Shown: piece after piece, positions 55,451 to 64,000 of the stretch
Layout of the letters: the number at the start of each line of letters is the position of its first letter
How positions within the stretch are numbered: position 1 is the first letter of the stretch
Source: Clostridium weizhouense
GTDB taxonomy: Bacteria; Bacillota; Clostridia; Clostridiales; Clostridiaceae
NCBI RefSeq assembly: GCF_019431045.1
Contig: NZ_JAHXPT010000002.1
Span: 1-64,000 of the forward strand
Length of the DNA stretch: 64,000 bases
Direction of reading: 5' to 3'
Notes under the pieces: model-generated
Databases searched by the model: none
Seen by the model: the letters and a program-made list of their open reading frames with translations, nothing else
Told to the model about the DNA's origin: nothing
Made by a program: the position numbers and the translations under genes

Positions 55451-56059
55451 TTAACAGTTATAAAGTTCCTCAACTCTTTCCCAGTCAATAATATTCCATA
55501 TGTTTTTAACATATTCTGCCCTTAAATTCTTATATTTTAAATAATACGCATGTTCCCAAACATCTATTGTTAATATAGGTATTAACCCTAAACTTAAAGG
55601 AGTATCCTGATTTGATGTACTTATTAATTTTAATTTTCCTTTTTTGTCTTTTACAAGCCATCCATATCCTGATCCAAATTGGTTAATAGATATATTACTC
55701 ATTTCTTCCTTTAAATTTTCTAGATTTCCAAAAGTTAAATTTATTTGTTCACGTAATATTCCCTCTGGAGCTTTTTTAGGATTTGGTGATAAAAGTGAAA
55801 AATATAAATTATGATTTGCTACTCCACCACCTTGATTAATAACACCCTGTCTAATTTTTCTAGGTATTTTAGTAAGATGAGCAAGTATCTCTTCTAATGT
55901 TTTTCCTTCCGTAAACTTCTCATATCCTTCTAACAGTTTATTTAAGTTGTTTACATAACTTTGAAGATGTTTTGAATAATGTATTTCTACAGTTTGTGCA
56001 TCAATATATGGTTCTAATGCATCATATGAATAAGGTAATTTGATTTTATCATATTTCAT
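55451..56059 (-). CDS. Superoxide dismutase, Fe/Mn type
   Basis: 202 residues. Metal ligands fit the family: His27 in VEIHYSKHLQSYV, His in VANHNLYFSLL near residue 83, and Asp/His in TIDVWEHAYYLKY near the C-terminus. GSGYGWLV is also conserved. Converts superoxide to peroxide; common in clostridia for transient oxygen exposure. The active site GGG near residue 78 and QDTPL are consistent with a Mn or Fe enzyme; metal cannot be told. Confidence 0.92.
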   Translation of the reverse strand: MKYDKIKLPYSYDALEPYIDAQTVEIHYSKHLQSYVNNLNKLLEGYEKFTEGKTLEEILAHLTKIPRKIRQGVINQGGGVANHNLYFSLLSPNPKKAPEGILREQINLTFGNLENLKEEMSNISINQFGSGYGWLVKDKKGKLKLISTSNQDTPLSLGLIPILTIDVWEHAYYLKYKNLRAEYVKNIWNIIDWERVEELYNC

Positions 56060-56272
56060 TTCATAATCTCCTATTAATAATTTATAAAAACCTCTATACT
56101 AATATATTAAAAAATTATCCGATTATGAAATTTTTTTATTTTTACCTACTTATTTTTTTAAAAACTATCTTTAAAATAAATTTATATTGCAATCTAAAAA
56201 CAAATTCATGCAAATTTATCATGTTAATACCTTTTGTTCTAAAACATCACTATAAATTTAAAATATACTTTT

Positions 56273-57481
56273 TTACATAATTTCTTCTAATCTATTTCTA
56301 ATTGCTTCTATAAACTCAAATGTATTTGCAACTTGTATATTATCATGCTCTGCTAGTACTGCTAAATCTCTTGTCATTATTCCATCTTCTATTGTTTTTA
56401 TACATGCTTTTTCTAATTTATCTGCAAAAACCATAAGTTCAGAATTTCCATCTAATTCTCCTCTTTTTCTTAATGCTCCTGTCCAAGCAAAAATAGTAGC
56501 TATAGAATTAGTTGAAGTTTCCTCACCTTTTAAGTGTTTATAATAATTATCTTGAACTGTTCCATGTGCTGCTTCATATTCATAATTTCCTTCTGGAGAT
56601 ACTAATATTGAAGTCATCATAGGAAGTGAACCAAATGCAGTTGCTAGCATATCACTCATAACATCTCCATCATAATTCTTGCAAGCCCAAATCATTCCAC
56701 CTTCAGATTTTATAACATTTGCCACTACTGTATCTACTAATGTATACACATACTTAATTCCTAATTCTTCAAACTTTTCTTTATATTCATTTTCAAACAT
56801 ATCTTGAAAAATATCTTTAAAAGTATGATCATATTTTTTAGAAATTGTGTCTTTAGTTGCAAACCATAAATCTTGTTTTGTATCTACTGCAAAATTAAAA
56901 CAACTTCTTGCAAAACTTTCTATAGATTTATCCAAATTATGCATTCCAAGTACTATACCATTTTCAGGGAAATTATGTATTAATTCTCTTTTTTCTTCTC
57001 CATTTTCTGAAGTAAATACAAGTTCACACTTACCTTTTCCTTCTATTTTCATTTCTACACCTTTATAAATATCCCCATAAGCATGCCTAGCTATAGTTAT
57101 TGGTTTTTTCCATGTTTTCACATAAGGCTTTATAGGTTCTACTATAATTGGTGCTCTAAATACTGTTCCATCTAAAATTGCTCTTATTGTTCCATTAGGA
57201 CTTTTCCACATTTCTTTAAGATTATATTCTTTTACTCTATCTGCATTAGGAGTAATAGTTGCACACTTTACACCTACTTTATGTTTCTTTATTGCATTAG
57301 CTGCATCAACTGTCACTTGATCATTAGTCTCATTTCTATATTCTAATCCTAAATCATAATATTCTGTATTCAATTCAATAAAAGGATTCAAAAGTTCTTC
57401 TTTAATAAGCCCCCAAATAACTCTTGTCATTTCATCTCCATCCATCTCAACTATTGGCTTAGACATTTTAATTTTTTCCAT
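56273..57481 (-). CDS. icd: Isocitrate dehydrogenase (NADP), eukaryotic-like type
   Basis: 402 residues from the ATG at 57481 (GGGGG nine nt upstream). [37 protein letters not shown] (phosphate binding Ser/Asn), [18 protein letters not shown] [21 protein letters not shown] metal ligands and EAAHGTV are those of the dimeric NADP enzyme. Makes 2-oxoglutarate for glutamate synthesis. No aconitase or citrate synthase in the window; monocistronic. Confidence 0.93.
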   Translation of the reverse strand: MEKIKMSKPIVEMDGDEMTRVIWGLIKEELLNPFIELNTEYYDLGLEYRNETNDQVTVDAANAIKKHKVGVKCATITPNADRVKEYNLKEMWKSPNGTIRAILDGTVFRAPIIVEPIKPYVKTWKKPITIARHAYGDIYKGVEMKIEGKGKCELVFTSENGEEKRELIHNFPENGIVLGMHNLDKSIESFARSCFNFAVDTKQDLWFATKDTISKKYDHTFKDIFQDMFENEYKEKFEELGIKYVYTLVDTVVANVIKSEGGMIWACKNYDGDVMSDMLATAFGSLPMMTSILVSPEGNYEYEAAHGTVQDNYYKHLKGEETSTNSIATIFAWTGALRKRGELDGNSELMVFADKLEKACIKTIEDGIMTRDLAVLAEHDNIQVANTFEFIEAIRNRLEEIM

Positions 57482-57496
57482 TCTTATTGCCCCCAT

Positions 57497-57974
57497 TTCT
57501 ATTTTTTAAGACATTATCTATTTTAATGTCTTAAGTAATGTTATTTAATTGATACTATTTCCCTAACATCTATCTTATATTTAATTGATGAAAGAATTTT
57601 AAGTGTCTCTATAAGTTCTTCTAAGATTCAGATATATAAAATTTATATATAAACTTAAATCCTAAGAATTACTTGATAAATATTATACATTATTAATGTA
57701 CTGTAAACAATATATTAAGTTTTTACTATAATAAAAACTTATTTTAAATAGTCATTTCTATAAGTTATATTATATGTAATACTTCTAAGTTATATATATC
57801 CTTCTAAGTAGATATTATTAATTAACAAAAGTATTAAAATAATTATATACTTCTTTTCAATCCTATTCATACAATATTTAAATATAAATTATATATTTTA
57901 AAAAAAATTTCTTCATTAATATAACACTTATGCTATTTATAAATAATTTTATTGATTAGAACTTATATTTAACT
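57497..57974. other. Intergenic 478 bp upstream of icd
   Basis: A hairpin AAGACATT / AATGTCTT (57514-57538) lies just upstream of the icd RBS. The rest is AT-rich without an ORF, T-box or riboswitch signature that I recognise. Confidence 0.45.
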
Positions 57975-58985
57975 CTAAAATATTATTTTAATTAATGTAA
58001 GCGCAAATAATATTTGAAAACTACCTACTATAATTCCATACATCATAGATTTGGGTCCCTCTTTAATTAAATCTGAAAATTTAACCCTCATTCCAATGGC
58101 TGCTAATGCGATTATCTCAAAATTATTACTTATTAATTTAAATGTTTTTTGAATTAAGTTAGGTACTAAGCCCAAACTATTAATTAAACATAATATAAAA
58201 AATCCTATAATATACCATGGTACTTGAATATTAGATTTTTTCTCTCTTTTTATTATTTCAGTCTCTGACATATCTTCATTTTCCTCAACTTTGACTCTTG
58301 AAAAACTTATAACAACAAATATCAAAAATATTATTCTTATTATTTTAAATATAGTAGCTAAAGTTACAACATCTTCATTAATAAATTTTGCAGAAGCTAT
58401 AACTTGTCCAACTGATTGTAATACCCCTCCAACCATTGCAGATGTTTGAGTTAAACTATTTCTATATAAGAATGTTGTAATTATAGGTATAACAAACATT
58501 AAAATTGTACCTGTTAAATTCACTACTGTTACTGAAATAGCTTTATCTTTATCATTTGCATTAATAACTGGTGATACAGATGCAATAGCAGATGAACCAC
58601 AAACTGCATTTCCTGATGCCATAAGTAAAGAATATTTTTTAGAAAACCCTAATCTCTTACCTATAAAATATGTAGTCAAAATGGTTAGACTCATTTGAAT
58701 TGCTATAAATAGCACTCCTTTAAAGCCAAGTAGACTTATTTGCATAAAACTTATTGTTGATCCCATAAGTACTATTGAATATGATAAAAGATCCTTTTCT
58801 GAGAATTTAGAACCTTTATCAAACTTAGACTTATTAAATATTGTATTTCCAAATATAATCCCTAAAATAATTGCAAAACTAGCTCCACCTATTATTGGCA
58901 TAAAATTCCCTAATATTTTTCCTAAAATAGCAATAAATATACATGCTGCAAGACCTGGTATAATGTCTTTAATTTTCTTTTTCAT
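57975..58985 (-). CDS. YeiH-family putative sulfate/sulfite exporter
   Basis: 336 residues with about ten hydrophobic spans. Family signatures: MGSTISFMQI, LLMASGNAVCGSSAIASVSPVI and MVGGVLQSVGQVIASAKF. In other bacteria YeiH is controlled by the adjacent LysR gene. Located in the cytoplasmic membrane; the transported anion has not been firmly established. RBS AGGTGATTATATG. Downstream of its LysR regulator in tandem. Confidence 0.85.
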   Translation of the reverse strand: MKKKIKDIIPGLAACIFIAILGKILGNFMPIIGGASFAIILGIIFGNTIFNKSKFDKGSKFSEKDLLSYSIVLMGSTISFMQISLLGFKGVLFIAIQMSLTILTTYFIGKRLGFSKKYSLLMASGNAVCGSSAIASVSPVINANDKDKAISVTVVNLTGTILMFVIPIITTFLYRNSLTQTSAMVGGVLQSVGQVIASAKFINEDVVTLATIFKIIRIIFLIFVVISFSRVKVEENEDMSETEIIKREKKSNIQVPWYIIGFFILCLINSLGLVPNLIQKTFKLISNNFEIIALAAIGMRVKFSDLIKEGPKSMMYGIIVGSFQILFALTLIKIIF

Positions 58986-59316
58986 ATAATCACCTCAAAT
59001 TTATTTTTATCTTAAGCTTTTCTTAAATTCGAGTTAATTATATTATATGAATTTCATAAAAGGAAATACTTATTATAATATAATATCAATAAGCATTTAG
59101 TTATATATAATTTTACTATTGTTCTATATTTTGAAACAATATCAACTCCATTTAAAACATCTTTTAATTTTAAGCAAATTGAAAAGAATAATAGACTAGT
59201 AATCTCATCTATTTTAAGTCATTTAACATTAGCAAATCTAAACTGAACTTGCTTTATAGACTAACACATAATATACAACACACTTTAGTCTATTATTTTA
59301 TTTCCTGTGCTTTAAT
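58986..59316 (-). promoter_or_regulatory. YeiH promoter region with LysR-type box
   Basis: CTTATT-N13-AATAAG (59069-59093) is an inverted repeat ending 84 bp upstream of the YeiH start. A TATAAT at 59042-59047 (minus strand) has no -35 consensus, so the box would be centred near -45 of that promoter, where LysR activators bind. Confidence 0.5.
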
Positions 59317-60195
59317 TTATTGTTTTAAAGAATATTGAATAAAATTTTTCATATTCTTACTTAAGAACTTATCTTTATGATAAATAAGCCTAAGTGCTCT
59401 AATAATTTTGCCTTCAGTTAGTCTATATCCACTTAATGCACCGCTATCAATTTTTTCTTTAACACTTCTAACAGAAAGACAGCTTACTCCTAAATTTGCT
59501 TCCACACTTTTCTTTATTGCTTCTGTATTGCCAAGTTCCATAAATATTTTATAATCTATACTATTATTTTCTAAATATCTTTCTACTACTTCTCTTGTTC
59601 CACTCCCATCTTCCCTCATTATTAATTTTTCTTTGAAGATATCATTTTTATTCAACATCTTCTTTTCATTCCATGGATGTAATGAGCTAGAGATAAATAT
59701 TAATTCATCTTCCCATATTTCCGATTCAACAATTTCTTCTAAATGCGATTTTCCTTCAATATAAGCAAAATCAATTTTATTTTGAAGTATCATTTTTTCT
59801 ATATTAGCTGTATTATCTATACTAAGAGATATTTCAATTTCACTATGTTCTTTAAGAAAACCTTTTATTATATCAGGCAATATGTATATTCCTATTGTTG
59901 TACTTGCTCCAATTTTAATCTTTCCTTTTTCATTAGTATTTATGTCACTTATAGCCCTTATTGATTCTTCATAAAGATTAAGTATTCTTCTTGCATAATT
60001 TAGATATATTTCTCCTTCATATGTTAAATATAGTTTTTTTCCTATTCTATCAAATAGCTTAATCTCTAATTCTTCTTCGATTTCATGTATTGCTTGACTT
60101 ATAGATGGTTGGCTTATATATAATTTTTTTGCTACCTTTGTCATATTTAATTCTGTTGCTGTTTCATAGAATATCTTTATTTTTCTAAAGTTCAT
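59317..60195 (-). CDS. LysR-family transcription regulator (CysL/YeiE-like)
   Basis: 292 residues. N-terminal HTH: FYETATELNMTKVAKKLYISQPSISQAIHEIE, standard LysR. Effector domain about 90-290 with NEKGKIKIGASTTIGIYILPDII and MREDGSGTREVVERYL, a pattern seen in CysL-like regulators that respond to sulfur or acetylserine-type signals. Adjacent to the YeiH exporter it probably controls. The upstream region 60196-60510 is AT-rich, holding its own promoter. Confidence 0.88.
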   Translation of the reverse strand: MNFRKIKIFYETATELNMTKVAKKLYISQPSISQAIHEIEEELEIKLFDRIGKKLYLTYEGEIYLNYARRILNLYEESIRAISDINTNEKGKIKIGASTTIGIYILPDIIKGFLKEHSEIEISLSIDNTANIEKMILQNKIDFAYIEGKSHLEEIVESEIWEDELIFISSSLHPWNEKKMLNKNDIFKEKLIMREDGSGTREVVERYLENNSIDYKIFMELGNTEAIKKSVEANLGVSCLSVRSVKEKIDSGALSGYRLTEGKIIRALRLIYHKDKFLSKNMKNFIQYSLKQ

Positions 60196-60510
60196 CTTAT
60201 ATCTCCCTATTAATACTTTATTTTCATACTAATAAATAAATTTTAATTTTATATTACAAAAATTGATTAAAAAATATTTTTACATTTAATAAACTTTCTT
60301 ATTTAAAATCTTTTTATTTAGATTAACTTATACTATTATACATTATTATTTAAGAGATATCTTTTATCAAATTTCTCTTTTTAATAAATACAAACTCTTC
60401 ACTTTGCTTCAATAAAAAATTATTTTTTGCTATTTATTTTTATTAAACTTTAAATAAAATATAACTTTAGTTATACATAAATTCTTTAGAAATACAGCTT
60501 TCTAAAGAAC
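60196..60510. other. Intergenic, no clear features
   Basis: AT-rich with short repeats of TTATTT. No ORF or clear promoter consensus was seen. Confidence 0.35.
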
Positions 60511-60550
60511 AAAAAAAAGTGTCAATTTTAACAGTGACACTCTTTTTTAT
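60511..60550. terminator. Terminator after chemotaxis receptor gene
   Basis: Hairpin AGTGTCA / TGACACT flanked by eight A and by TCTTTTTT, working in both directions. 16 bp from the receptor stop. Confidence 0.75.
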
Positions 60551-60565
60551 TTAAATAATTTTATT

Positions 60566-62347
60566 TTAAACTTCAAAATTTCTTACTAATTCATTAATTT
60601 TAAAAGCTATATTAGCTTGATCTTCTGATGTAGCTAAAACTTGTTTCATTGCTAAAGTTGTATCATGTAATCCTTTTTGAATTAAATCTACACTTTTAGA
60701 TGATTTTTCACTATCGCTTCCTACATTTTTCATAACTCTACTTACTTCACCTATAGTTGTTTCAACCTGTTCTGACATTAATGCTAACTCTTGGGACATA
60801 TCACTAATAAATTTTCCATCCTTACTATATTTTTGTCCAATAGAAGCATATTTTTCTAGATTCCTATTAACATCTTCCATTATAAATTTTAAAATTTCAT
60901 TACTATGACATGAAAGATTATTAACTGACTGTTCTACCTTGGTTATAGTCTTCTTGATAGTTTCTACAGTATGTGATGATTCCTCTGCAAGCCGTTTGAC
61001 TTCATTTGCGACAACACTAAACCCTTTTCCTGCTTCTCCTGCATGTGCTGCTTCAATTGTTGCATTCAATGCTAAAAGATTTGTTTGACTTGCTATATTT
61101 GATATTGCATCTGCCATTTTTCTCACTTCAGTTACTACCTTAACATCTTCAATAGCTTTTATAATATCTTTTTCTTTTTTTTCATATATTAAAGATATTT
61201 CTTTCATTATTTTTTCACTATCTTTTTCTATTATCAATGCTCTTTCTTCAATTTGATTAGCATTATTATTTCCATCAATAGCTTTCTTAGATAAATTCTC
61301 CATATTAGTATTTACATCTTGTATAGAAGTAGCAATTTCTTCATAAGTTGTTATGCTTTCCTTCATTCTTTCATTGATTTCTTGTGTAGACATATCCACT
61401 GTTTCTACCTTTGAAGTAACCTCTTGAACTGTTGCAGATAACTCTTCACTTAAAGCACTTATATTAGATGTTTCACCCATTATTATAGTTATAAGATCCC
61501 TTATATTTTCTTGTGATTTGTTTAATAATATTGCAGTCTTTCCAAATTCATCTTTACTATCTATATCTATATTTTTAGAAACATCATATTTTGAAATTCT
61601 TTCAGCTAAACCTTCTATTTTTTTTAATGGTTTTAATATACCTCTGCTTATTAAAACCACTAATATAATTGCACCTACTATTCCAATAATATTTATTCCA
61701 ATAGTTAATACTAAAACATTATTAAAAATATTATTATTATTTATATTATTTTTTTCTGCATTAGTTTCAGAAAAAGTAATATTAGTTTTTAAAAGATCAT
61801 ATATACTATTTTTAACTCTAATCATTGATTTATTATATATTTGATTCGCTTCTTCTATATTACCATTATTAATTAAATCAAGAACTTTATCTGTATATTC
61901 ATCAAACTCTTTAAAATCTTCTTTCAATTGATTATATTTGTTTTTTTCTTCTTTAGTTATTCTTACCTTTTCATGATCATTAATTAAAGCTTTAGTTTGC
62001 TGTGATAATATTTTAATTTTATTAGAATATATATTTATATTTCCATTATCAGAACTCATAAATATATTAACAAGATAAGAATCTACTTCTTTAATATTAG
62101 AATTTATGCTCTCTAACGTTTTTATTGATTGAAAACTAACATTATACATATTATTAGCATTTTTATTTACTATTCCAATTCCAGTAATAGAAGCTACACC
62201 TAATACTATCATAAGTATACATAATATAGCATAAGATACTCTCAATTTTATTTTCACACTTAAATCTTTTAATTTATTTAAGTATATTAATTTATTTTTT
62301 TTATTTTTTTTGATAATGTTACTCTTAAAAATCACTTTTTTTATCAT
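60566..62347 (-). CDS. Methyl-accepting chemotaxis protein
   Basis: 593 residues. TM1 about 37-57 ([17 protein letters not shown]), a four-helix-bundle sensor with many Asn/Lys residues (about 60-205), TM2 about 208-235, a HAMP domain with [15 protein letters not shown], and a signalling domain with the tip [20 protein letters not shown]. Reports ligands to CheA/CheW at the cell pole. An AAAGGAT RBS precedes the ATG. Monocistronic, oriented away from the sugar ABC operon. Confidence 0.92.
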   Translation of the reverse strand: MIKKVIFKSNIIKKNKKNKLIYLNKLKDLSVKIKLRVSYAILCILMIVLGVASITGIGIVNKNANNMYNVSFQSIKTLESINSNIKEVDSYLVNIFMSSDNGNINIYSNKIKILSQQTKALINDHEKVRITKEEKNKYNQLKEDFKEFDEYTDKVLDLINNGNIEEANQIYNKSMIRVKNSIYDLLKTNITFSETNAEKNNINNNNIFNNVLVLTIGINIIGIVGAIILVVLISRGILKPLKKIEGLAERISKYDVSKNIDIDSKDEFGKTAILLNKSQENIRDLITIIMGETSNISALSEELSATVQEVTSKVETVDMSTQEINERMKESITTYEEIATSIQDVNTNMENLSKKAIDGNNNANQIEERALIIEKDSEKIMKEISLIYEKKEKDIIKAIEDVKVVTEVRKMADAISNIASQTNLLALNATIEAAHAGEAGKGFSVVANEVKRLAEESSHTVETIKKTITKVEQSVNNLSCHSNEILKFIMEDVNRNLEKYASIGQKYSKDGKFISDMSQELALMSEQVETTIGEVSRVMKNVGSDSEKSSKSVDLIQKGLHDTTLAMKQVLATSEDQANIAFKINELVRNFEV

Positions 62348-62406
62348 AAAATAATCCTTTCAAATATATCTTAATTTCACATTAACTTAAAAATATATAT
62401 TAAATT

Positions 62407-62418
62407 AGAATCGTTTCC
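62407..62418. promoter_or_regulatory. LacI-type operator 1 (AGAATCGTTTCC)
   Basis: Matches GAATCGTTTCC, the core of the operator at 62771. Lies 60 bp upstream of the MCP start on that side, so it could act on either gene. Confidence 0.45.
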
Positions 62419-62521
62419 AAAACAATATTAACATTTATAGGATATTTTTTCAATATAGATCAATGTATACCTTTAGTTAAGCATATTTTTCAATTTTTTT
62501 GAAATAATTGTTATTTGATAC

Positions 62522-62550
62522 TTGAATTTTGAAATATATGGTGCTATAAT
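62522..62550 (+). promoter_or_regulatory. Promoter of the sugar-binding lipoprotein
   Basis: TTGAAT (62522-62527), 17-nt spacer, TATAAT (62545-62550). Leader of about 270 nt, with operators 2 and 3 downstream of the start. Confidence 0.65.
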
Positions 62551-62615
62551 CTCAGTATAGTAATGAATTGATATTAACTTGATTTCATCAATTGGACAAG
62601 TATATATTAATTTTA

Positions 62616-62627
62616 GGAACCGTTTCC
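62616..62627. promoter_or_regulatory. LacI-type operator 2 (GGAACCGTTTCC)
   Basis: Palindrome-like GGAA-CCG-TTTCC, about 60 bp downstream of the promoter start. Confidence 0.55.
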
Positions 62628-62770
62628 GATAATTTTATTCTTATATTTAATATAAGTGATTTTTTTAAAAATCTAAGTAAACGGATACATTGATTAAATA
62701 TATCTTATTTCTACTATATATTTCAATTTTATGTATTTTTAGTTAATGTATCTTTTTATTACTACATTTT

Positions 62771-62786
62771 TCGGAATCGTTTCCGA
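62771..62786. promoter_or_regulatory. LacI-type operator 3 (TCGGAATCGTTTCCGA)
   Basis: Perfect 6-bp arms TCGGAA / TTCCGA around TCGT, 40 bp before the start of the lipoprotein gene. The central CG and GGAA arms fit LacI-family regulators of sugar operons; the regulator gene is not in the window. Confidence 0.6.
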
Positions 62787-62826
62787 ATATTATTACATTA
62801 TCAAACATTTTGTGGGAGGGGTAACA

Positions 62827-64000
62827 ATGAAACTAAAAATGAAAAAAACTCTATCTGCAGTATTAACAGCCTCACTTCTATTAGGGACTGTTACAGGATG
62901 TTCATCATCTAGTAATAAGACTGCTGCAAAATCTGAAGGTGGCAAAACAATTAAAGTATTTCAACTAAAAGTTGAAATCAATGATGCACTTCAAAAATTA
63001 GCTAAGAAATATGAAGAAGAAACTGGTGTAAAAGTTGACATTACTTCTGTAGGTGGAGGCGCTGACTATGGTGCAGCTTTAAAAGCTGAATTTGCAAAAG
63101 GCACTGAACCTGATATCTTTATGATACAAGGTGCTGGTGATTATAAAGTTTGGGAACATAAAATAGATGAATTAACTGATCAGCCTTGGGTTAAAGATGC
63201 TGTTCATGGAACATTAGATTCAGTTTCATTTGATGGCAAAGTTTATGGAATGCCAGCAGCAACTGAAGGTTATGGTTTAATGTATAACAAAGATATCTTA
63301 GATAAAGCTGGAATAGATCCTGCTTCTATAGATACTTTTGATAAACTTAAAGCAGCATTTGAAAAATTAGATTCTAAGAAAGCTGAATTAGGCATTGATA
63401 ATGTTGTTTCTTATACAACTAAAGAAACTTGGGTTACTGGTAATCATACATTTAATATTCCTTTAGCTGCTCAAGCAAATCCAGCTCAATTTGTTAAAGA
63501 CTACATTGATGGAAAAGCTGATTTAGTAAACAACCAATCATTTAAAGATTGGATGAACCTAGTAGAATTACTTGTTAAATATGGTGGTGGCGCTACTTTA
63601 GATACTATTGATTATAGTGCTCAAGTTGCTAACTTTGGAGTAGGTAAAACTGCGTTCTTACATCAAGGTAACTGGACTTCTGGAGATTTAGCTAATTTAA
63701 AAGCAGATTTCCCTAAAGGTTTTGTTCCATTAGCTATCAATAATGATCCTAAAGTAAGTGGAAGTATTCCTGTTGGTGTTCCTATGTACTGGGCTATTAA
63801 TAAAGATTCATCTGTTAATAAAGAAGCTAAAGATTTCTTAAATTGGATGGTAACTAGTCCAGCTGGTCAAGAATCTATAGTTAATGATATGAATATGATT
63901 CCTGCATTTACTAATTTTACAGTTGAACCTAAAGATGAGTTAGCTAAAAATATTGTTGAATATAACAAAGCTGGAAAAACTCTTCCATGGGCATTCACAA
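62827..64000 (+). CDS. Sugar ABC transporter substrate-binding lipoprotein (partial)
   Basis: 391 codons visible, running off the right edge. Signal peptide MKLKMKKTLSAVLTASLLLG with lipobox VTGC (Cys about 25). After a Ser-rich linker, a family 1 solute-binding fold: KTIKVFQLKVEIND..., YEEETGVKVDI and AEFAKGTEPDIFMIQGAGD, then YGMPAATEGYGLMYNKDIL, FLHQGNWTSGDL and KDFLNWMVTSPAGQE. GGGAGGGG precedes the ATG. Captures a sugar or oligosaccharide outside the membrane for import; permease genes should follow. Confidence 0.9.
   Translation, partial: MKLKMKKTLSAVLTASLLLGTVTGCSSSSNKTAAKSEGGKTIKVFQLKVEINDALQKLAKKYEEETGVKVDITSVGGGADYGAALKAEFAKGTEPDIFMIQGAGDYKVWEHKIDELTDQPWVKDAVHGTLDSVSFDGKVYGMPAATEGYGLMYNKDILDKAGIDPASIDTFDKLKAAFEKLDSKKAELGIDNVVSYTTKETWVTGNHTFNIPLAAQANPAQFVKDYIDGKADLVNNQSFKDWMNLVELLVKYGGGATLDTIDYSAQVANFGVGKTAFLHQGNWTSGDLANLKADFPKGFVPLAINNDPKVSGSIPVGVPMYWAINKDSSVNKEAKDFLNWMVTSPAGQESIVNDMNMIPAFTNFTVEPKDELAKNIVEYNKAGKTLPWAFT

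Noticed and set aside
57497..57974. T-box or riboswitch upstream of icd
   Set aside because: Only a short hairpin is present; no T-box sequence, no conserved riboswitch core.

Overview
The window is about 70-75% A+T with clostridial ribosome-binding sites (AGGAGG/AAAGGTG) and clostridial housekeeping genes, so it most likely comes from a Clostridium sensu stricto chromosome. Positions 1 to about 47,430 are most of one prophage whose left end lies outside the window. Positions 47,429-64,000 are host chromosome. The phage integrase abuts the 3' end of a tRNA-Leu(GAG) gene, the usual picture of integration at a tRNA 3' end.

The prophage is a contractile-tailed (PBSX/XkdK-type) phage, and nearly everything is read leftward. 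From right to left: integrase (46.4-47.3 kb); a compact control region (43.2-46.4 kb) with a divergent repressor/Cro switch, several small HTH regulators, three micro-ORFs and a LexA-type SOS box; an early region (30-43 kb) with AbrB, Rha, Sak4-like ATPase, SSB-like DUF669, ERCC4 nuclease, MazG, primase-helicase, antirepressor, RusA and a DNA methyltransferase; an ArpU/sigma-like late regulator beside an array of TGTAACAA motifs (28.2-29.3 kb); packaging and head genes (terS, terL, portal, MuF head protein, scaffold, capsid; 17-28 kb); connector, sheath, tube, chaperone, tape measure and hub (8.2-17 kb); baseplate and fibres (0.1-8.2 kb). Lysis genes are presumably further left.

Accessory cargo sits between conserved genes. 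A MuF head protein carries a C-terminal EndoU-type RNase domain and is followed at once by a likely immunity gene. A Tad1/Acb2-hairpin protein, a family that sponges nucleotide immune signals, sits beside the capsid genes. A small membrane protein in the tail operon has its own consensus promoter and terminator (a moron). A serine recombinase and two unknown genes separate terS from terL. Tail chaperone expression appears to use a -1 frameshift at an A AAA AAC heptamer.

The most interesting candidate for something undescribed is in the immunity region. None of the repressor-like HTH proteins has a RecA-cleavable peptidase domain. A CGAACGTACGTTTG SOS box lies inside a leftward promoter whose first plausible ORF encodes a 32-residue peptide. 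Two paralogous micro-ORFs (21 and 22 codons, shared EAExY core) lie nearby, one coupled to the cro-like gene. An SOS-controlled micro-antirepressor family is a testable hypothesis, not a demonstrated function.

The host part carries polA-coaE-lytic transglycosylase-GH8-like genes, an M29 aminopeptidase, superoxide dismutase, NADP-isocitrate dehydrogenase, a YeiH-type exporter with its LysR regulator, a chemotaxis receptor, and the start of a sugar ABC-transporter lipoprotein behind three LacI-type operators. Two short repeat elements (49.44-49.59 kb and 54.72-54.92 kb) lie between these genes.
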